A DNA stretch of 64,000 nt from Methylocaldum szegediense (GTDB lineage Bacteria > Pseudomonadota > Gammaproteobacteria > Methylococcales > Methylococcaceae): positions 2,356,001 through 2,420,000 of the forward strand of contig NZ_OX458333.1 of assembly GCF_949769195.1 (NCBI RefSeq), read 5' to 3'. Both the position numbers and the translations under genes were made by a program. This document shows, one piece after another, positions 45,600-54,597 of this stretch; positions within the stretch are counted from its first letter, which is position 1, and every line of letters begins with the position of its first letter. The notes beneath the pieces were generated by a model. It was not told the DNA's origin. It did not search any database and saw only the letters and a list, made by a program, of their open reading frames with translations.

Positions 45600-45680
45600 A
45601 GGGCGAGGTCCTCATCCCCAGCACTCCTCCCAGACGGAGAAGGGAGTTTAGCCTCTCTCAGAGAGGGATTGGGGTGAGCG
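45600..45680. repeat. Degenerate inverted repeat between convergent genes
   Basis: CTCATCCCCA near 45611 pairs imperfectly with TTGGGGTGAG at about 45668-45677. Between them are CTCCTCCC/GAAGGGAG and a CCTCTC...GAGAGG hairpin. This is a common intergenic repeat type that could end transcription of argB and of the convergent gene. Confidence 0.4.
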
Positions 45681-45738
45681 AATTCGGAGGCTAATGGGGC
45701 ATTGCGGTATTTCGGAGATTCAACTGCGGTTTTTCGGG

Positions 45739-46749
45739 TCACCCAGGATCGGACAAGCCGGCTTCCACGTAAGGTTTGAAGCCGGCGCGGATCTTCCGGA
45801 CCTCGGAACTCGCGCAAAGCGCTTCACCGACTGTCGACGGCCAACATCGAATGTCGAGGAAAAGAATATTTTCGGTTTTGCGGTTAATGCGGGTAACGGT
45901 GACCATGAACTCTCGCTCGTCCTGAGGAGTCACCGTTTGCAGGATTCTATCGTTGTCGATGGCTAGCGGTGCGGCGGAATGCTCGAGAACATAATCGCGC
46001 GCTAGACGCCAGGCCTTGTCGCACATCTCCGCCCCAGAACAGTCGACCGCGCTGACAATCACCTCCCCAGTATCGGACTTGTCCGCAAAGTTCGGTGGCT
46101 CGAGCCACGCTTGATGCCCGGCCAAGCCGATCTTCGAATCGCTAATTGATCTGAAGCGAGCTTTCGTTTTTGCAAAGTTGTCGGCGATCGAGGCTTTTTC
46201 CTCTTCGATGCGTCTTATTTTTTCATCCTGTTGAACGATCTGTCTTCGCGCCGATTCGATCGCGTCGCGTAGGACCTTCGGAATTGCCTGCCCTTTTTTC
46301 TCCAGATCAGCAGCCCGTTTTTCGTGCCCTTCTAATAAGTCCTGTTGACGCTGTCTGTTGGCCTCGGTGACTTTGATCAGGGACTCCAGCATGTTCACTT
46401 TTCCCTGCAAGGCCAGGTCAATCTCTTCCTCACTGCGGTAAGTCTTGAGCAGCGCCATATCCCGGTCCCGCTGTTCAGCCAAGATCCGCTCCTGGTCGCG
46501 GCGCAGTTGTTTCAGGCGGTTTTCGCTTTCGATTTGCTCGGGCGACTTCGCGCCTTCGATCACTTCCACCTCACGCCCTTCGGAATCGAGCTTGGAGCGA
46601 CGACGCTTGGCCTCCTCGGGCGGAACCCGATCGGAGTAATGCACCATTCCCTTCTCGTCGACCCAGCGGTAAGTCGCGGCTTCGCTGCCCATTCCGTAAG
46701 CGGCGGCCAACGCGATCCAGGCAAGACGGAAGACCTTAGAGCAAATCAT
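45739..46749 (-). CDS. DUF4124 domain protein with coiled coil
   Basis: 336 aa. Signal peptide of about 24 residues (ends GSEAAT). DUF4124 follows directly ([17 protein letters not shown], about residues 27-43). A long charged coiled-coil region (about 70-215) is rich in Glu, Lys and Arg. The C-terminal part is globular with a few cysteines. It is likely a periplasmic envelope protein; function unknown. Its start overlaps the pyrE stop by 4 bases, so it is co-transcribed with pyrE. Confidence 0.75.
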   Translation of the reverse strand: MICSKVFRLAWIALAAAYGMGSEAATYRWVDEKGMVHYSDRVPPEEAKRRRSKLDSEGREVEVIEGAKSPEQIESENRLKQLRRDQERILAEQRDRDMALLKTYRSEEEIDLALQGKVNMLESLIKVTEANRQRQQDLLEGHEKRAADLEKKGQAIPKVLRDAIESARRQIVQQDEKIRRIEEEKASIADNFAKTKARFRSISDSKIGLAGHQAWLEPPNFADKSDTGEVIVSAVDCSGAEMCDKAWRLARDYVLEHSAAPLAIDNDRILQTVTPQDEREFMVTVTRINRKTENILFLDIRCWPSTVGEALCASSEVRKIRAGFKPYVEAGLSDPG

Positions 46750-47387
46750 AAGACGCCGAATCGGGACTGGTACTCGCGAATGGCTCGAAGCTCCGAGCCG
46801 CGATTCGTCTTCTCCAGAAATTCGAGGATATCGTGTAATGTGACGATGGAATAAATAGGCAGTTGAAATTGACGCGAGATTTCCTGCACGGCGGAAAGTT
46901 CGCCTTGTCCTTTTTCCTGACGATCAAGGGTGATCAGAACCCCGCTCGGAACGGCTCCTGCGGCCCGGATGATATCGACCGATTCCCTCACCGAGGTACC
47001 GGCCGTAATCACATCATCGACGATCAATACCGAACCTTTGAGCGGCGCTCCGACGAGCACGCCACCCTCGCCATGGTCTTTGGCTTCTTTGCGATTGAAA
47101 GCGAACGGGACTTCGTTGCCGGTTTCGAGCGCCAGCGCCATCGCCGTTGCGCAAACCAGGGGAATGCCTTTGTAAGCCGGACCGTACAAGACATCGGCCT
47201 TGATGCCGTGATGCAACATCGTCCTGGCGTAGAACCCGCCGAGCCTGGCCAAACGAGCGCCCGTGTCGAACAGACCAGTGTTGAAGAAATATGGACTGCG
47301 CCGACCGGACTTCAGGATAAAGTCCCCGAAGCGCAAAACCCCGCATTGAAGCGCGTACTCGATAAATTCCGCTTGGAATGGCTGCAT
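46746..47387 (-). CDS. pyrE: Orotate phosphoribosyltransferase
   Basis: 213 aa from ATG 47387 ([14 protein letters not shown]), the usual proteobacterial N-terminus; the TTG at 47420 is less likely. The PRPP loop [13 protein letters not shown] (about residues 121-133) and YKGIPLV and [13 protein letters not shown] are present. It makes OMP in pyrimidine synthesis. Confidence 0.95.
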   Translation of the reverse strand: MQPFQAEFIEYALQCGVLRFGDFILKSGRRSPYFFNTGLFDTGARLARLGGFYARTMLHHGIKADVLYGPAYKGIPLVCATAMALALETGNEVPFAFNRKEAKDHGEGGVLVGAPLKGSVLIVDDVITAGTSVRESVDIIRAAGAVPSGVLITLDRQEKGQGELSAVQEISRQFQLPIYSIVTLHDILEFLEKTNRGSELRAIREYQSRFGVL

Positions 47388-47633
47388 GTCGGCCTGGATC
47401 CCTCTAATGTCGTTCTTCAAAAACCACCGGCGGGCGAAAGCGAACCTGATGTCGCATGCTTTTCGCCTGCATCGAAAAAAGCGTCAACTGTGTTTACTCA
47501 ATGTAGCACATTGGCGGGAAGTAACTTGGTACGGTTCCAGCAAAAACCGATCTCCGCTGGTCGTTTGGTTCGACTCCTTCAACGAATTCAGCATGGGCCC
47601 GTCGAAGGGTCTTGTGGTCGACCGAAATGGGGG

Positions 47634-48638
47634 TTACGGGACGGCTACCCGGCGGAGCAGTTCCTGGATGACGCGATCGGACGACACGCCTTCCGCTTCG
47701 GCCTCGTAGCTCAGGATCAAGCGGTGGCGCAAGACATCCGGAGCGATGGACTGGATGTCCTCGGGCGTCACGTAATCGCGTCCATGCAGCCAGGCACGAG
47801 CCCGAGCGCAGCGGTCTAGGGCGATAGTGGCACGAGGACTCGCGCCATATTGCAGCCAGCGCCCCAGCTCTTTGCCGTAGGCACCGGGATTGCGGGTACT
47901 CAGCACCAGCTGCAGCAGGTACTCCTCGAGATTATCCGCCATATAAAGATCGAGCACTTCCTGCCGTGCTTTAAATAGGGTCTCTTGGCTGACGGATTCA
48001 AATGCCTTTTCAACGCTGACACGCCCGCGCCGAGCTTCTTCGCGCACCAGCCGCAGAATCGCACGCTCGTACTGCGCGTCCGGATAACCGATTCGGATAT
48101 ACAGCATGAAGCGGTCCAACTGCGCCTCGGGCAGCGGATAGGTTCCTTCCTGTTCGACGGGATTTTGCGTCGCCATCACCATGAACAGATCCGGCAGCTT
48201 GTAGGTCACGCGGCCGACGGTAATCTGGCGTTCCGCCATAGCCTCGAGCAGGGAAGACTGCACCTTGGCCGGTGAACGGTTGATCTCGTCCGCCAGCACG
48301 AGATTATGGAACAAAGGTCCCGGTTGAAAATGAAAGGAGCCGTCCTGGGGGCGATAGATCTCGGTGCCGGTAAGATCGGCCGGCAGTAAGTCCGGGGTAA
48401 ATTGAATGCGATGAAAATCGCCCTCGATAGCCCGGCTCAGCACGTTGATCGCCCGGGTCTTGGCGAGACCAGGCGCACCTTCCACAAGCATGTGCCCATC
48501 CGCGAGCAGCGCGATTAGCATACGCTCGATCAGAGTATCCTGTCCGATCACTTGGGCCGCCACAAACTGGAAGAGCCGTTGCACATCCTGTTGAGCGGGC
48601 GATAAAGTCCTTTCGGAAGCCTCGTTCTCTTGCAACAT
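47634..48638 (-). CDS. MoxR-type AAA ATPase
   Basis: 334 aa from ATG 48638. Walker A is GAPGLAKT (about residue 51) and Walker B LVLADEINRSPAK (about 115). MATQNPVEQEGTYPLPEAQLDRF contains sensor residues, seen as ATQNPVEQEG and PEAQLDRFM. MoxR proteins act as chaperones for metal cofactor or complex assembly, usually beside DUF58 and VWA genes. None of those partners follows here (pyrE comes next in the same direction), which is unusual. Confidence 0.88.
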   Translation of the reverse strand: MLQENEASERTLSPAQQDVQRLFQFVAAQVIGQDTLIERMLIALLADGHMLVEGAPGLAKTRAINVLSRAIEGDFHRIQFTPDLLPADLTGTEIYRPQDGSFHFQPGPLFHNLVLADEINRSPAKVQSSLLEAMAERQITVGRVTYKLPDLFMVMATQNPVEQEGTYPLPEAQLDRFMLYIRIGYPDAQYERAILRLVREEARRGRVSVEKAFESVSQETLFKARQEVLDLYMADNLEEYLLQLVLSTRNPGAYGKELGRWLQYGASPRATIALDRCARARAWLHGRDYVTPEDIQSIAPDVLRHRLILSYEAEAEGVSSDRVIQELLRRVAVP

Positions 48639-48755
48639 GAGTAAGGTACATCCCTCGTGGGTGAGTCGAATTCGCAGGCGCTTCAAAACGAAGGATTATA
48701 ATTGAAGTTACCCTCGCGCTGGGCGCAGCTTGCTTCGATTCCGGCCGTTCCGCAA

Positions 48756-49526
48756 ATGAATAACACACCGACCGCTCCGATTTTCATCCCGCAAGGCCGA
48801 CGCGCACTCGTGCTAGTCTGCACCTTGCTCGCTTCGTGCACGACCTACGATGACCGCGTTCCGCCGGTACCGCTGCCGTCGTCGAACCGTGATCATGCGG
48901 ATGTGAACGGCGCGCGCGTAGCGGCGGAGGCTTATGCCGATCCCGATCAGGCCGAACAAGCGTTCGGATTCGACATCCGCGACGCCGGACTGCTGCCGGT
49001 GCGTCTCCTCATCGACAATCAAAGCACAAGCGTTGTCAGGGTCAACCCGCAGCAAACGTTTCTGATCGATCGGGAAGGCCGGGCATGGCCCCTCTTGACC
49101 GGCGAACAGGCGTATAACCGCGTGGCCAGCGCGGTCCATGTCGGTACCTTGGTCGGCAATACAAGCCGGGGCGCTGTGTGGGGCGCGAGCGTCGGTGGTT
49201 TGACCTCGTTCGCGATCGGCCTGGTCCTGGGTGGCAGTGTCGGCAGCGGACTCAGCAACAACTTGGCCGAACATGCCGCCTTCGGAGCGGGAATCGGGAC
49301 ATTGGTAGGCGGCGGACAGGACACTTCCGGTTTGGAAAACCAGATACGCCGAGACCTGATCGCCAAATCACTGCGCAATCAGCGATTGCAGCCGGGCGAA
49401 CTGGCTTACGGCTATTTGTTCTTTCCCGGTAAAAACGAGGCGCAAAGCGCCAGAGCCTTACGTATTGGGCTGGAATTCGATGGTTACCCGGAGGTTGTCA
49501 ACTTGCCGTTGAAACCGCCACGCTAG
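48756..49526 (+). CDS. Putative lipoprotein, Gly-rich
   Basis: 256 aa from ATG 48756. The lipobox LLASC (Cys near residue 28) comes after a basic start. The middle (about residues 130-190) is a glycine-rich membrane-like segment with GASVGGLTSF and GLVLGGSVGSGLSNN. The C-terminal region has LQPGELAYGYLFFPG, typical of several uncharacterised envelope lipoproteins. It is divergent from the MoxR gene and convergent with purD. Confidence 0.65.
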   Translation: MNNTPTAPIFIPQGRRALVLVCTLLASCTTYDDRVPPVPLPSSNRDHADVNGARVAAEAYADPDQAEQAFGFDIRDAGLLPVRLLIDNQSTSVVRVNPQQTFLIDREGRAWPLLTGEQAYNRVASAVHVGTLVGNTSRGAVWGASVGGLTSFAIGLVLGGSVGSGLSNNLAEHAAFGAGIGTLVGGGQDTSGLENQIRRDLIAKSLRNQRLQPGELAYGYLFFPGKNEAQSARALRIGLEFDGYPEVVNLPLKPPR

Positions 49527-49559
49527 TTCCCGACCTGCCCCAGTTATTAATCATGCCCG

Positions 49560-49690
49560 TAAATACCCTCCTGGTATTTAGGGACCGCCGCCCGGGCCGG
49601 CCACGCCCGGCCCGGGCGCACGCGGCTTGTTGCCGCGCCGGGGCATCCCCGCCCCGGATTTAACCCGGCCGATATTTGTAGGCCGGGTTA
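49560..49690. terminator. Array of five consecutive hairpins between convergent genes
   Basis: Five perfect stems follow one another: 49560-49567/49573-49580 (8 bp), 49589-49600/49607-49618 (12 bp, GC only), 49621-49626/49632-49637 (6 bp), 49638-49644/49651-49657 (7 bp) and 49661-49670/49681-49690 (10 bp). The last reaches into the final codons of purD. They sit between the lipoprotein gene and purD, where a two-way terminator is expected, but the number and density are unusual. Confidence 0.65.
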
Positions 49691-50968
49691 ATTACGGCCT
49701 ATGGCACGGTAACCGATGTCGGTGCGGTAATACATGTTTTTCCAGCGGATTTTTCTCGCTTGTTCGTACGCTTTCCGCTGAGCATCCCGGACGGTATTGC
49801 CCAAGGCGCACACGCAGAGTACGCGTCCGCCGGCCGTGACGATCTTGCCGTCCGAGCGCGCTGTACCCGCATGAAAAACTTTGGTATCGGGCTCCTCCCT
49901 TTCCGGTAATCCCTCGATTTCGTCGCCCTTGCCGTAATCGAACGGATATCCCCCTGCCGCTAACACCACACCGAGCGCGGCTCGCTCATCCCATTCGGCA
50001 CCGATCGGGCTCAAGCGTCCTTCCAATGCGCCGAGACACAGATCCACCAGATCGCTCTTGAGCCGCATCATGATCGGCTGGGTCTCGGGATCGCCGAAGC
50101 GGCAGTTGTATTCCAACACCTTAGGCGTGCCTTCAGGCGTGATCATCAATCCGGCATAAAGAAAACCGGTATAAGGAATGCCGTCCGCAGCCATCCCCCG
50201 CAGCGTGGGCTCAATCACGTCCTTCATGATGCGCTCATGGATCTCCGGCGTCACCACCGGGGCCGGCGAATACGCGCCCATGCCGCCGGTATTGGGGCCA
50301 CAATCCCCATCGTCGCGCGCCTTGTGATCCTGCGACGTCGCCATGGGAAGAACGTCCAGAGCGCTAGCCATGACGATAAAGCTCGCTTCCTCGCCCCTCA
50401 GGAATTCCTCGATCACGACTCTGTGACCGGCCGAACCGAATGCATTGCCCGAAAGCATATCGGTCACGGCCGCTATCGCCTCGTGTTCGGATTGCGCGAT
50501 GACCACGCCCTTACCGGCGGCCAAGCCGTCCGCCTTGATCACGATGGGCGTACCTTTTTTCTGGATATAGGCAACCGCCTCGTCCAGCGCCGTAAACGTC
50601 CGGTATTCCGCGGTCGGAATACCGTGACGCGCTAGAAAATCCTTGCAAAACGCCTTGGACCCCTCGAGCCGCGCGGCAAGCCGGGTAGGCCCGAAACACT
50701 TGAGTCCCTCCGCGCTGAAGGCGTCGACAATGCCGGCAACCAAAGGAGCCTCGGGTCCTACGATGGTGAGATCAATGGCCTGCTCCTTAGCGAAGGCCAA
50801 TAAGGCCGGAATATCCTCGGCCGCAATCGGACGATTTTCCACTTTCGGCTCGGAAGCCGTTCCGGCGTTACCCGGCGCTACGAAAATCTTGTCTACCTTG
50901 GGAGACTGCGCCGCTTTCCACGCCAAAGCATGCTCCCGGCCGCCGCTTCCGACAATCAGTACTTTCAT
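49688..50968 (-). CDS. purD: Phosphoribosylamine-glycine ligase
   Basis: 426 aa. The N-terminus MKVLIVGSGGREHALAWK and the ATP-grasp part (IVIKADGLAAGKGVV about residue 145, LEYNCRFGDPETQ about 288) are complete. It makes glycinamide ribonucleotide in purine synthesis. It is transcribed leftward, 13 bases after marC. Confidence 0.97.
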   Translation of the reverse strand: MKVLIVGSGGREHALAWKAAQSPKVDKIFVAPGNAGTASEPKVENRPIAAEDIPALLAFAKEQAIDLTIVGPEAPLVAGIVDAFSAEGLKCFGPTRLAARLEGSKAFCKDFLARHGIPTAEYRTFTALDEAVAYIQKKGTPIVIKADGLAAGKGVVIAQSEHEAIAAVTDMLSGNAFGSAGHRVVIEEFLRGEEASFIVMASALDVLPMATSQDHKARDDGDCGPNTGGMGAYSPAPVVTPEIHERIMKDVIEPTLRGMAADGIPYTGFLYAGLMITPEGTPKVLEYNCRFGDPETQPIMMRLKSDLVDLCLGALEGRLSPIGAEWDERAALGVVLAAGGYPFDYGKGDEIEGLPEREEPDTKVFHAGTARSDGKIVTAGGRVLCVCALGNTVRDAQRKAYEQARKIRWKNMYYRTDIGYRAIGRN

Positions 50969-50981
50969 GTTCTTATCGCAT

Positions 50982-51632
50982 TCAATTCAAAGGATGGACT
51001 AAAGACTCGTAAAAACCCGCAATACCATTGAGAACGAATTGCGCCGCGAGCGCCGCCAACACGATGCCCAGCACCCGGGTCACGATGTGTACCTTGCTTT
51101 CGCCCAGGTACCCGGTAACGATTTCACTAACGTACAACAGCAACCACGTGATCAGATAAATCACGGCAATCACGCCGGCCAGCATGGCCAAACGGCGCGG
51201 GTCGCCACCGGCTCTATTCGCGAGCAGCAGAACCGCGGTAATGGTGCCGGGGCCAGACAGCAAAGGAATCGCGAGCGGGAAAATCGCGATATCTTCACCG
51301 GCAGCACGCTTTTCCTCGACTTTCGGCGCCTGAAGTCCGGCGCGCCGGCCGAACAGCATGGGTATCGCCGTCAGGAACAGTAGAATACCGCCGCTGATCG
51401 CGAAGGCGTGCACGGTCACACCGAGATACGCGAGCACATGGTGGCCGGCCAACAAGAAAAACACGGTTACGCCGAAAGCGATGAGCACCGCGCGGGTCAG
51501 AGTTCCGCGCCGCTCTCGCTTCCCCAACCCCTGAGTCAAGGCAATGAAAATCGGCGCCGCACCCGGCGGATCGACGACCACGGCCAGCGTCAGAAATGCC
51601 GTCAGCGCAAACTGAAACAGGTTTTGGTCCAT
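50982..51632 (-). CDS. MarC family integral membrane protein
   Basis: 216 aa with six hydrophobic segments. The sequence TLAVVVDPPGAAPIFIALTQG (seen as VVDPPGAAPIF, about residue 20) and PLAIPLLSGPGTITAVLLLA are family signatures. It is an inner-membrane protein of uncertain function. Its ATG overlaps the stop of the preceding gene (TAATG). Confidence 0.9.
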   Translation of the reverse strand: MDQNLFQFALTAFLTLAVVVDPPGAAPIFIALTQGLGKRERRGTLTRAVLIAFGVTVFFLLAGHHVLAYLGVTVHAFAISGGILLFLTAIPMLFGRRAGLQAPKVEEKRAAGEDIAIFPLAIPLLSGPGTITAVLLLANRAGGDPRRLAMLAGVIAVIYLITWLLLYVSEIVTGYLGESKVHIVTRVLGIVLAALAAQFVLNGIAGFYESLVHPLN

Positions 51633-52147
51633 TACCCGTTCGGCCGGGCTTGAATGGACGTCAGAAATTTGATCCCGCCGCTTCCGCAGATCACATAACG
51701 GATTTTCAGGCGATTTCCCGGCGTGAACAGCTTCGGCAATTGGGATCTTTTGTCTTCCGGAACGCTGTCCACATCCAAATAATACTTACCGGTCACACCT
51801 TTCTCGTCAGTCAAGAAAACGCCTTCTTCGTAGGCCTCGAAGATATCCTTTCCGCCTATTTCCTTGACGATCACCTCGTGGGCGTTCGTTTCGACTTCGC
51901 AGCCTAACCCGCCCTGCCCTGCAACCGTGATTTCAACCACAGCCGGAGTTTCCACCTGCGGCTCCGGAACAGGCACTCGGCCGGGTTCCTGTCGAGCCGG
52001 AGGAACCGGCGGAATCGCATCCTCGCTAGGGGGTTTTCTGCCGATCACGAACAGAACGGCCACAATGAGAACGACCAGTACGACGGCAATCACCACCGCC
52101 CACCGGGACAATTTAATCTTCGGCACTCGTTGCTTATCCGGCTCCAT
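51632..52147 (-). CDS. Membrane-anchored hypothetical protein
   Basis: 171 aa. One N-terminal membrane helix (about residues 16-36) and a Pro-rich linker (about 40-70) precede a small beta-rich domain containing GLGCEVETN and IRYVICGSGG. It is probably periplasmic and tethered to the inner membrane. The family is not recognised. It is translationally coupled to marC. Confidence 0.6.
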   Translation of the reverse strand: MEPDKQRVPKIKLSRWAVVIAVVLVVLIVAVLFVIGRKPPSEDAIPPVPPARQEPGRVPVPEPQVETPAVVEITVAGQGGLGCEVETNAHEVIVKEIGGKDIFEAYEEGVFLTDEKGVTGKYYLDVDSVPEDKRSQLPKLFTPGNRLKIRYVICGSGGIKFLTSIQARPNG

Positions 52148-52289
52148 ATCTCATCCCTTCTATCCGTCAAATGCACTCTCGAACCCAGAAGACGCCGGCT
52201 AAACCCATGGGGAACTACACATCAGAAATTGCCGACATCCAAGCGAACAGGCTTGTTTGGGGGGAAATCGACACGCACAAATTCGAAGG

Positions 52290-52742
52290 TCATATACCTG
52301 CATCGATCAGCATCGCCTCGAATCTCGCCGGCGAAAACCCGGTCATCCGTTCTTTGCCGATCAGGATGACAGGCACGGCTCTGCCGCCGAGCCGATCGAA
52401 CTTCTCCCTGGCAAACCGGGATTTTTCGATATCGAGCTCCTCGAAAGCGATGCCGTGACTCGCCATATACGCCTTGGCCTTCCGGCATACACCGCACCAT
52501 TCGGTGGTGAAGATCGTTACTTTCTGCGATGCAGCCGAGTCTCCGACCGGCGAAACTTCGGCTGGGCCAGCGTAAGAGTCGATCTCGACGGTTTCGATCT
52601 TCGTGCTGTTCCCGTTGTTTGCACGGCTGTCGGTATACATCACCTTGCCATCGGGACCGATGAGCTTGTAAACCTCCGCATTGCCTACCGGAACAAAACC
52701 AAGGACAAAAAACATAAACGCAAAGAACAAGCTTTCTCTCAC
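52290..52742 (-). CDS. Exported glutaredoxin-like protein with DUF4124-like start
   Basis: 150 aa. Signal peptide (about residues 1-22). A short DUF4124-like motif YKLIGPDGKVMYTDS (about 25-39) is followed by a linker and a thioredoxin-fold glutaredoxin domain (about 72-150) with TTEWCGVCRKAKAY as the CxxC redox centre and AVPVILIGKERMTGF. It is likely a periplasmic thiol-disulfide enzyme. A GTG start at 52742 or ATG at 52715 is possible; both leave the signal peptide. Confidence 0.75.
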   Translation of the reverse strand: MRESLFFAFMFFVLGFVPVGNAEVYKLIGPDGKVMYTDSRANNGNSTKIETVEIDSYAGPAEVSPVGDSAASQKVTIFTTEWCGVCRKAKAYMASHGIAFEELDIEKSRFAREKFDRLGGRAVPVILIGKERMTGFSPARFEAMLIDAGI

Positions 52743-53376
52743 ACTCTCTTCCCGGTAAACAGCGGGTTATTGGCATTGCCTATAGCCGCAAACCCTTTCG
52801 CTCGACGCCAAAACGGTTGAAGGGACAGCGCTCCGGGACCGCCTAACTGATGGCGACCTGTCTCTCGCCTCTCACCCCTGTTGAAAGGCGTGGAGCCGCA
52901 CTTCATCCGCGCACGCCTAGTCCGCCACCGTCACTACGACTGTGGTGAGCAGATTCAGCGGATACTGCTGAAGGCGGAACCTAATGGCTACCTCTACTCA
53001 GTGACTTCGACGCTCAGCTTAACGGACCTTACCCATAATCGCTACATACAAAGCAAATGATCCACTCGCTGCGGTTTGAGTGGGCAAAGCGCGAGGCAGA
53101 CTTGCCGCTTGGCGCAACAAAGCAGCGAGTGCAACCCCATAGCCCAACACGAACTCGCCCTTGATCCGCATAGCTTGGAAAAGCCATGCCATAACCCCGA
53201 TAACTGAGCGGCGAAACCGGACGTGAAGTAGGCTCCAAAGCCGGCGTCCAGCACAGAGCTAATGGATCGGGTGGGATGCCTCGCTGATGCCAGTGTGGCG
53301 TCTTGCTCATCGGCTATCGGTTTGTTCGAACCCCTGCCAACGGCGAGCTTTTCGATCAGGGCTCGCTGGAACGGAT
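52743..53376. other. Intergenic region without supported genes
   Basis: About 630 bases. Open frames on both strands (for example 53042-53398 on the minus strand) lack ribosome binding sites and known motifs. I see no clear repeat. This marks the left boundary of the three-gene ATPase/PIN/ligase island and may be decayed DNA. Confidence 0.35.
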
Positions 53377-54057
53377 TTATGAGGCAACCCTGTTCCATTC
53401 GATGCGCCGCCTGCGCCAGTGGGTATCGATGGCTTGGGTGAAGTCCACGCGGATCAGCTTAGCGCGGGCTTCGCACCATTCCGACGATTCGCGGCGGATC
53501 ACCACGCCTTCCAAGGGACCTTTGCGATAGCGGCTAGTGGTCGAATTGACAAGCGCCTCGAGCGCCTTCAGGGTGGTTTTACCGTGGAATAGCTGCGGTA
53601 CGACCATCAGACCTGCCTGCATGGCCAAGGCATTGCGACGCGCAGTATTCCAAAATTTACCGACCTTCCGGTCATACACATCGAATACCACGAACCAATC
53701 CGGCAAAGCGGTGTAATCCAGCGAGTGTCGGGCGGCGCACCATTCGCCGAATACGATCAAATCCCGGTTTAACACGGAACGCAGCGCCTCGCCATGTTGC
53801 ATCAACCAGGCCGGTAGGCGAGCGAACTGACCGGCGTGAGGTTCGGCCAAATATTGCCCGCGGTTCTGAGCCCGTAAGCTACCATCTTCAGCAAACGAAA
53901 GGCCGAGATTGGCCCCATCGAGCTTTTCTTCCACGACCACTTCATCGGACAGTAGCGCCTCGACCTCGGAGGGGGACAGCACCTTATCGTCGCGCGGAGT
54001 ACCTTGGCCTAACCAGGCGATATGAGGAGTATGGGGAAAGCGGAAAAAGTCAGTCAT
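53377..54057 (-). CDS. Rnl2-like RNA ligase
   Basis: 226 aa, only the nucleotidyltransferase domain. Motif I EKLDGAN places the AMP-accepting lysine at residue 45. Motif III FGEWCA (about 121-126), motif IIIa WFVVFDVYD, motif IV EGVVIR and motif V AKLIRVDF are in order. The full set identifies an ATP-dependent RNA ligase of the RNA_ligase (T4 Rnl2) group, which seals nicked RNA. It is the third gene of a tight operon, three bases after the PIN gene. This suggests repair or reuse of RNA cut by the PIN protein. Confidence 0.8.
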   Translation of the reverse strand: MTDFFRFPHTPHIAWLGQGTPRDDKVLSPSEVEALLSDEVVVEEKLDGANLGLSFAEDGSLRAQNRGQYLAEPHAGQFARLPAWLMQHGEALRSVLNRDLIVFGEWCAARHSLDYTALPDWFVVFDVYDRKVGKFWNTARRNALAMQAGLMVVPQLFHGKTTLKALEALVNSTTSRYRKGPLEGVVIRRESSEWCEARAKLIRVDFTQAIDTHWRRRRIEWNRVAS

Positions 54058-54060
54058 GAA

Positions 54061-54597
54061 TTAAGCTTCCGGCAGCTCAGGGTCTGGTTTATGTGGGAAT
54101 TTTTTGCGGTAAAACTTGCATGTGTCGTCCGGGCAAAGAAATTCGACGCGCACACCCTTTTCCTTCAAAGCTGGCCACCAATCCACCCATTTGCAATCCG
54201 CTGCCTGCCAGACTGGCGGTTTATCGGGATGGGCATTTGCCACGGCTGCGAACTTGCGGTCCGGAGCATCGAAGCGGGCTTGCAAGGCCGGATCGGGAAA
54301 CTCGACAAATTCATCTGCCGCCATTTCTGTCAGACTGACCAGCTCGACGCGTGCCGCGTTCCCTAAGTTTCGTAATAACCACTTCAGGAACACATCACCT
54401 GGCCCTTTGGGCTGATTGGGGCGCGTTTTGTTCTGGTACTCGTGCAAGATGCGATAACCGTCATCCACTACCGTTATGCCATTCTTCTGAATGGCGGATA
54501 GGCGATTTACACATTCCGTCACGCACTCCGGGGACACGTCGTTGTGCTTTCCGTTTGCGACGAGGAGCACATTCGTATCGATAACCGCCTTCATCAT
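54061..54597 (-). CDS. PIN-domain-like ribonuclease
   Basis: 178 aa. The N-terminus KAVIDTNVLLVA has the first PIN aspartate (residue 7). Further acidic residues lie at VVDDGYRILHEY (about 44-55), PDRKFAAVANA (about 120) and AADCKWVDW (about 137). The pattern fits a PIN-like metal-dependent RNase. The C-terminus (LCPDDTCKFYRKKFP) is basic with two cysteines. The gene overlaps the ATPase gene by 4 bases and is 3 bases from the ligase gene. No antitoxin-like partner is present. Confidence 0.72.
   Translation of the reverse strand: MMKAVIDTNVLLVANGKHNDVSPECVTECVNRLSAIQKNGITVVDDGYRILHEYQNKTRPNQPKGPGDVFLKWLLRNLGNAARVELVSLTEMAADEFVEFPDPALQARFDAPDRKFAAVANAHPDKPPVWQAADCKWVDWWPALKEKGVRVEFLCPDDTCKFYRKKFPHKPDPELPEA

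Noticed and set aside
47534-47633. A word resembling the GTCCTTCGAC repeat family between pyrE and the MoxR gene
   Set aside because: The match (ACTCCTTCAACG and CCGTCGAAGGGTC) is too imperfect to call a copy.
53042-53398. Open frame on the minus strand next to the RNA ligase gene
   Set aside because: Cys- and Ser-rich with no family resemblance or ribosome site, and it overlaps the end of the ligase gene.
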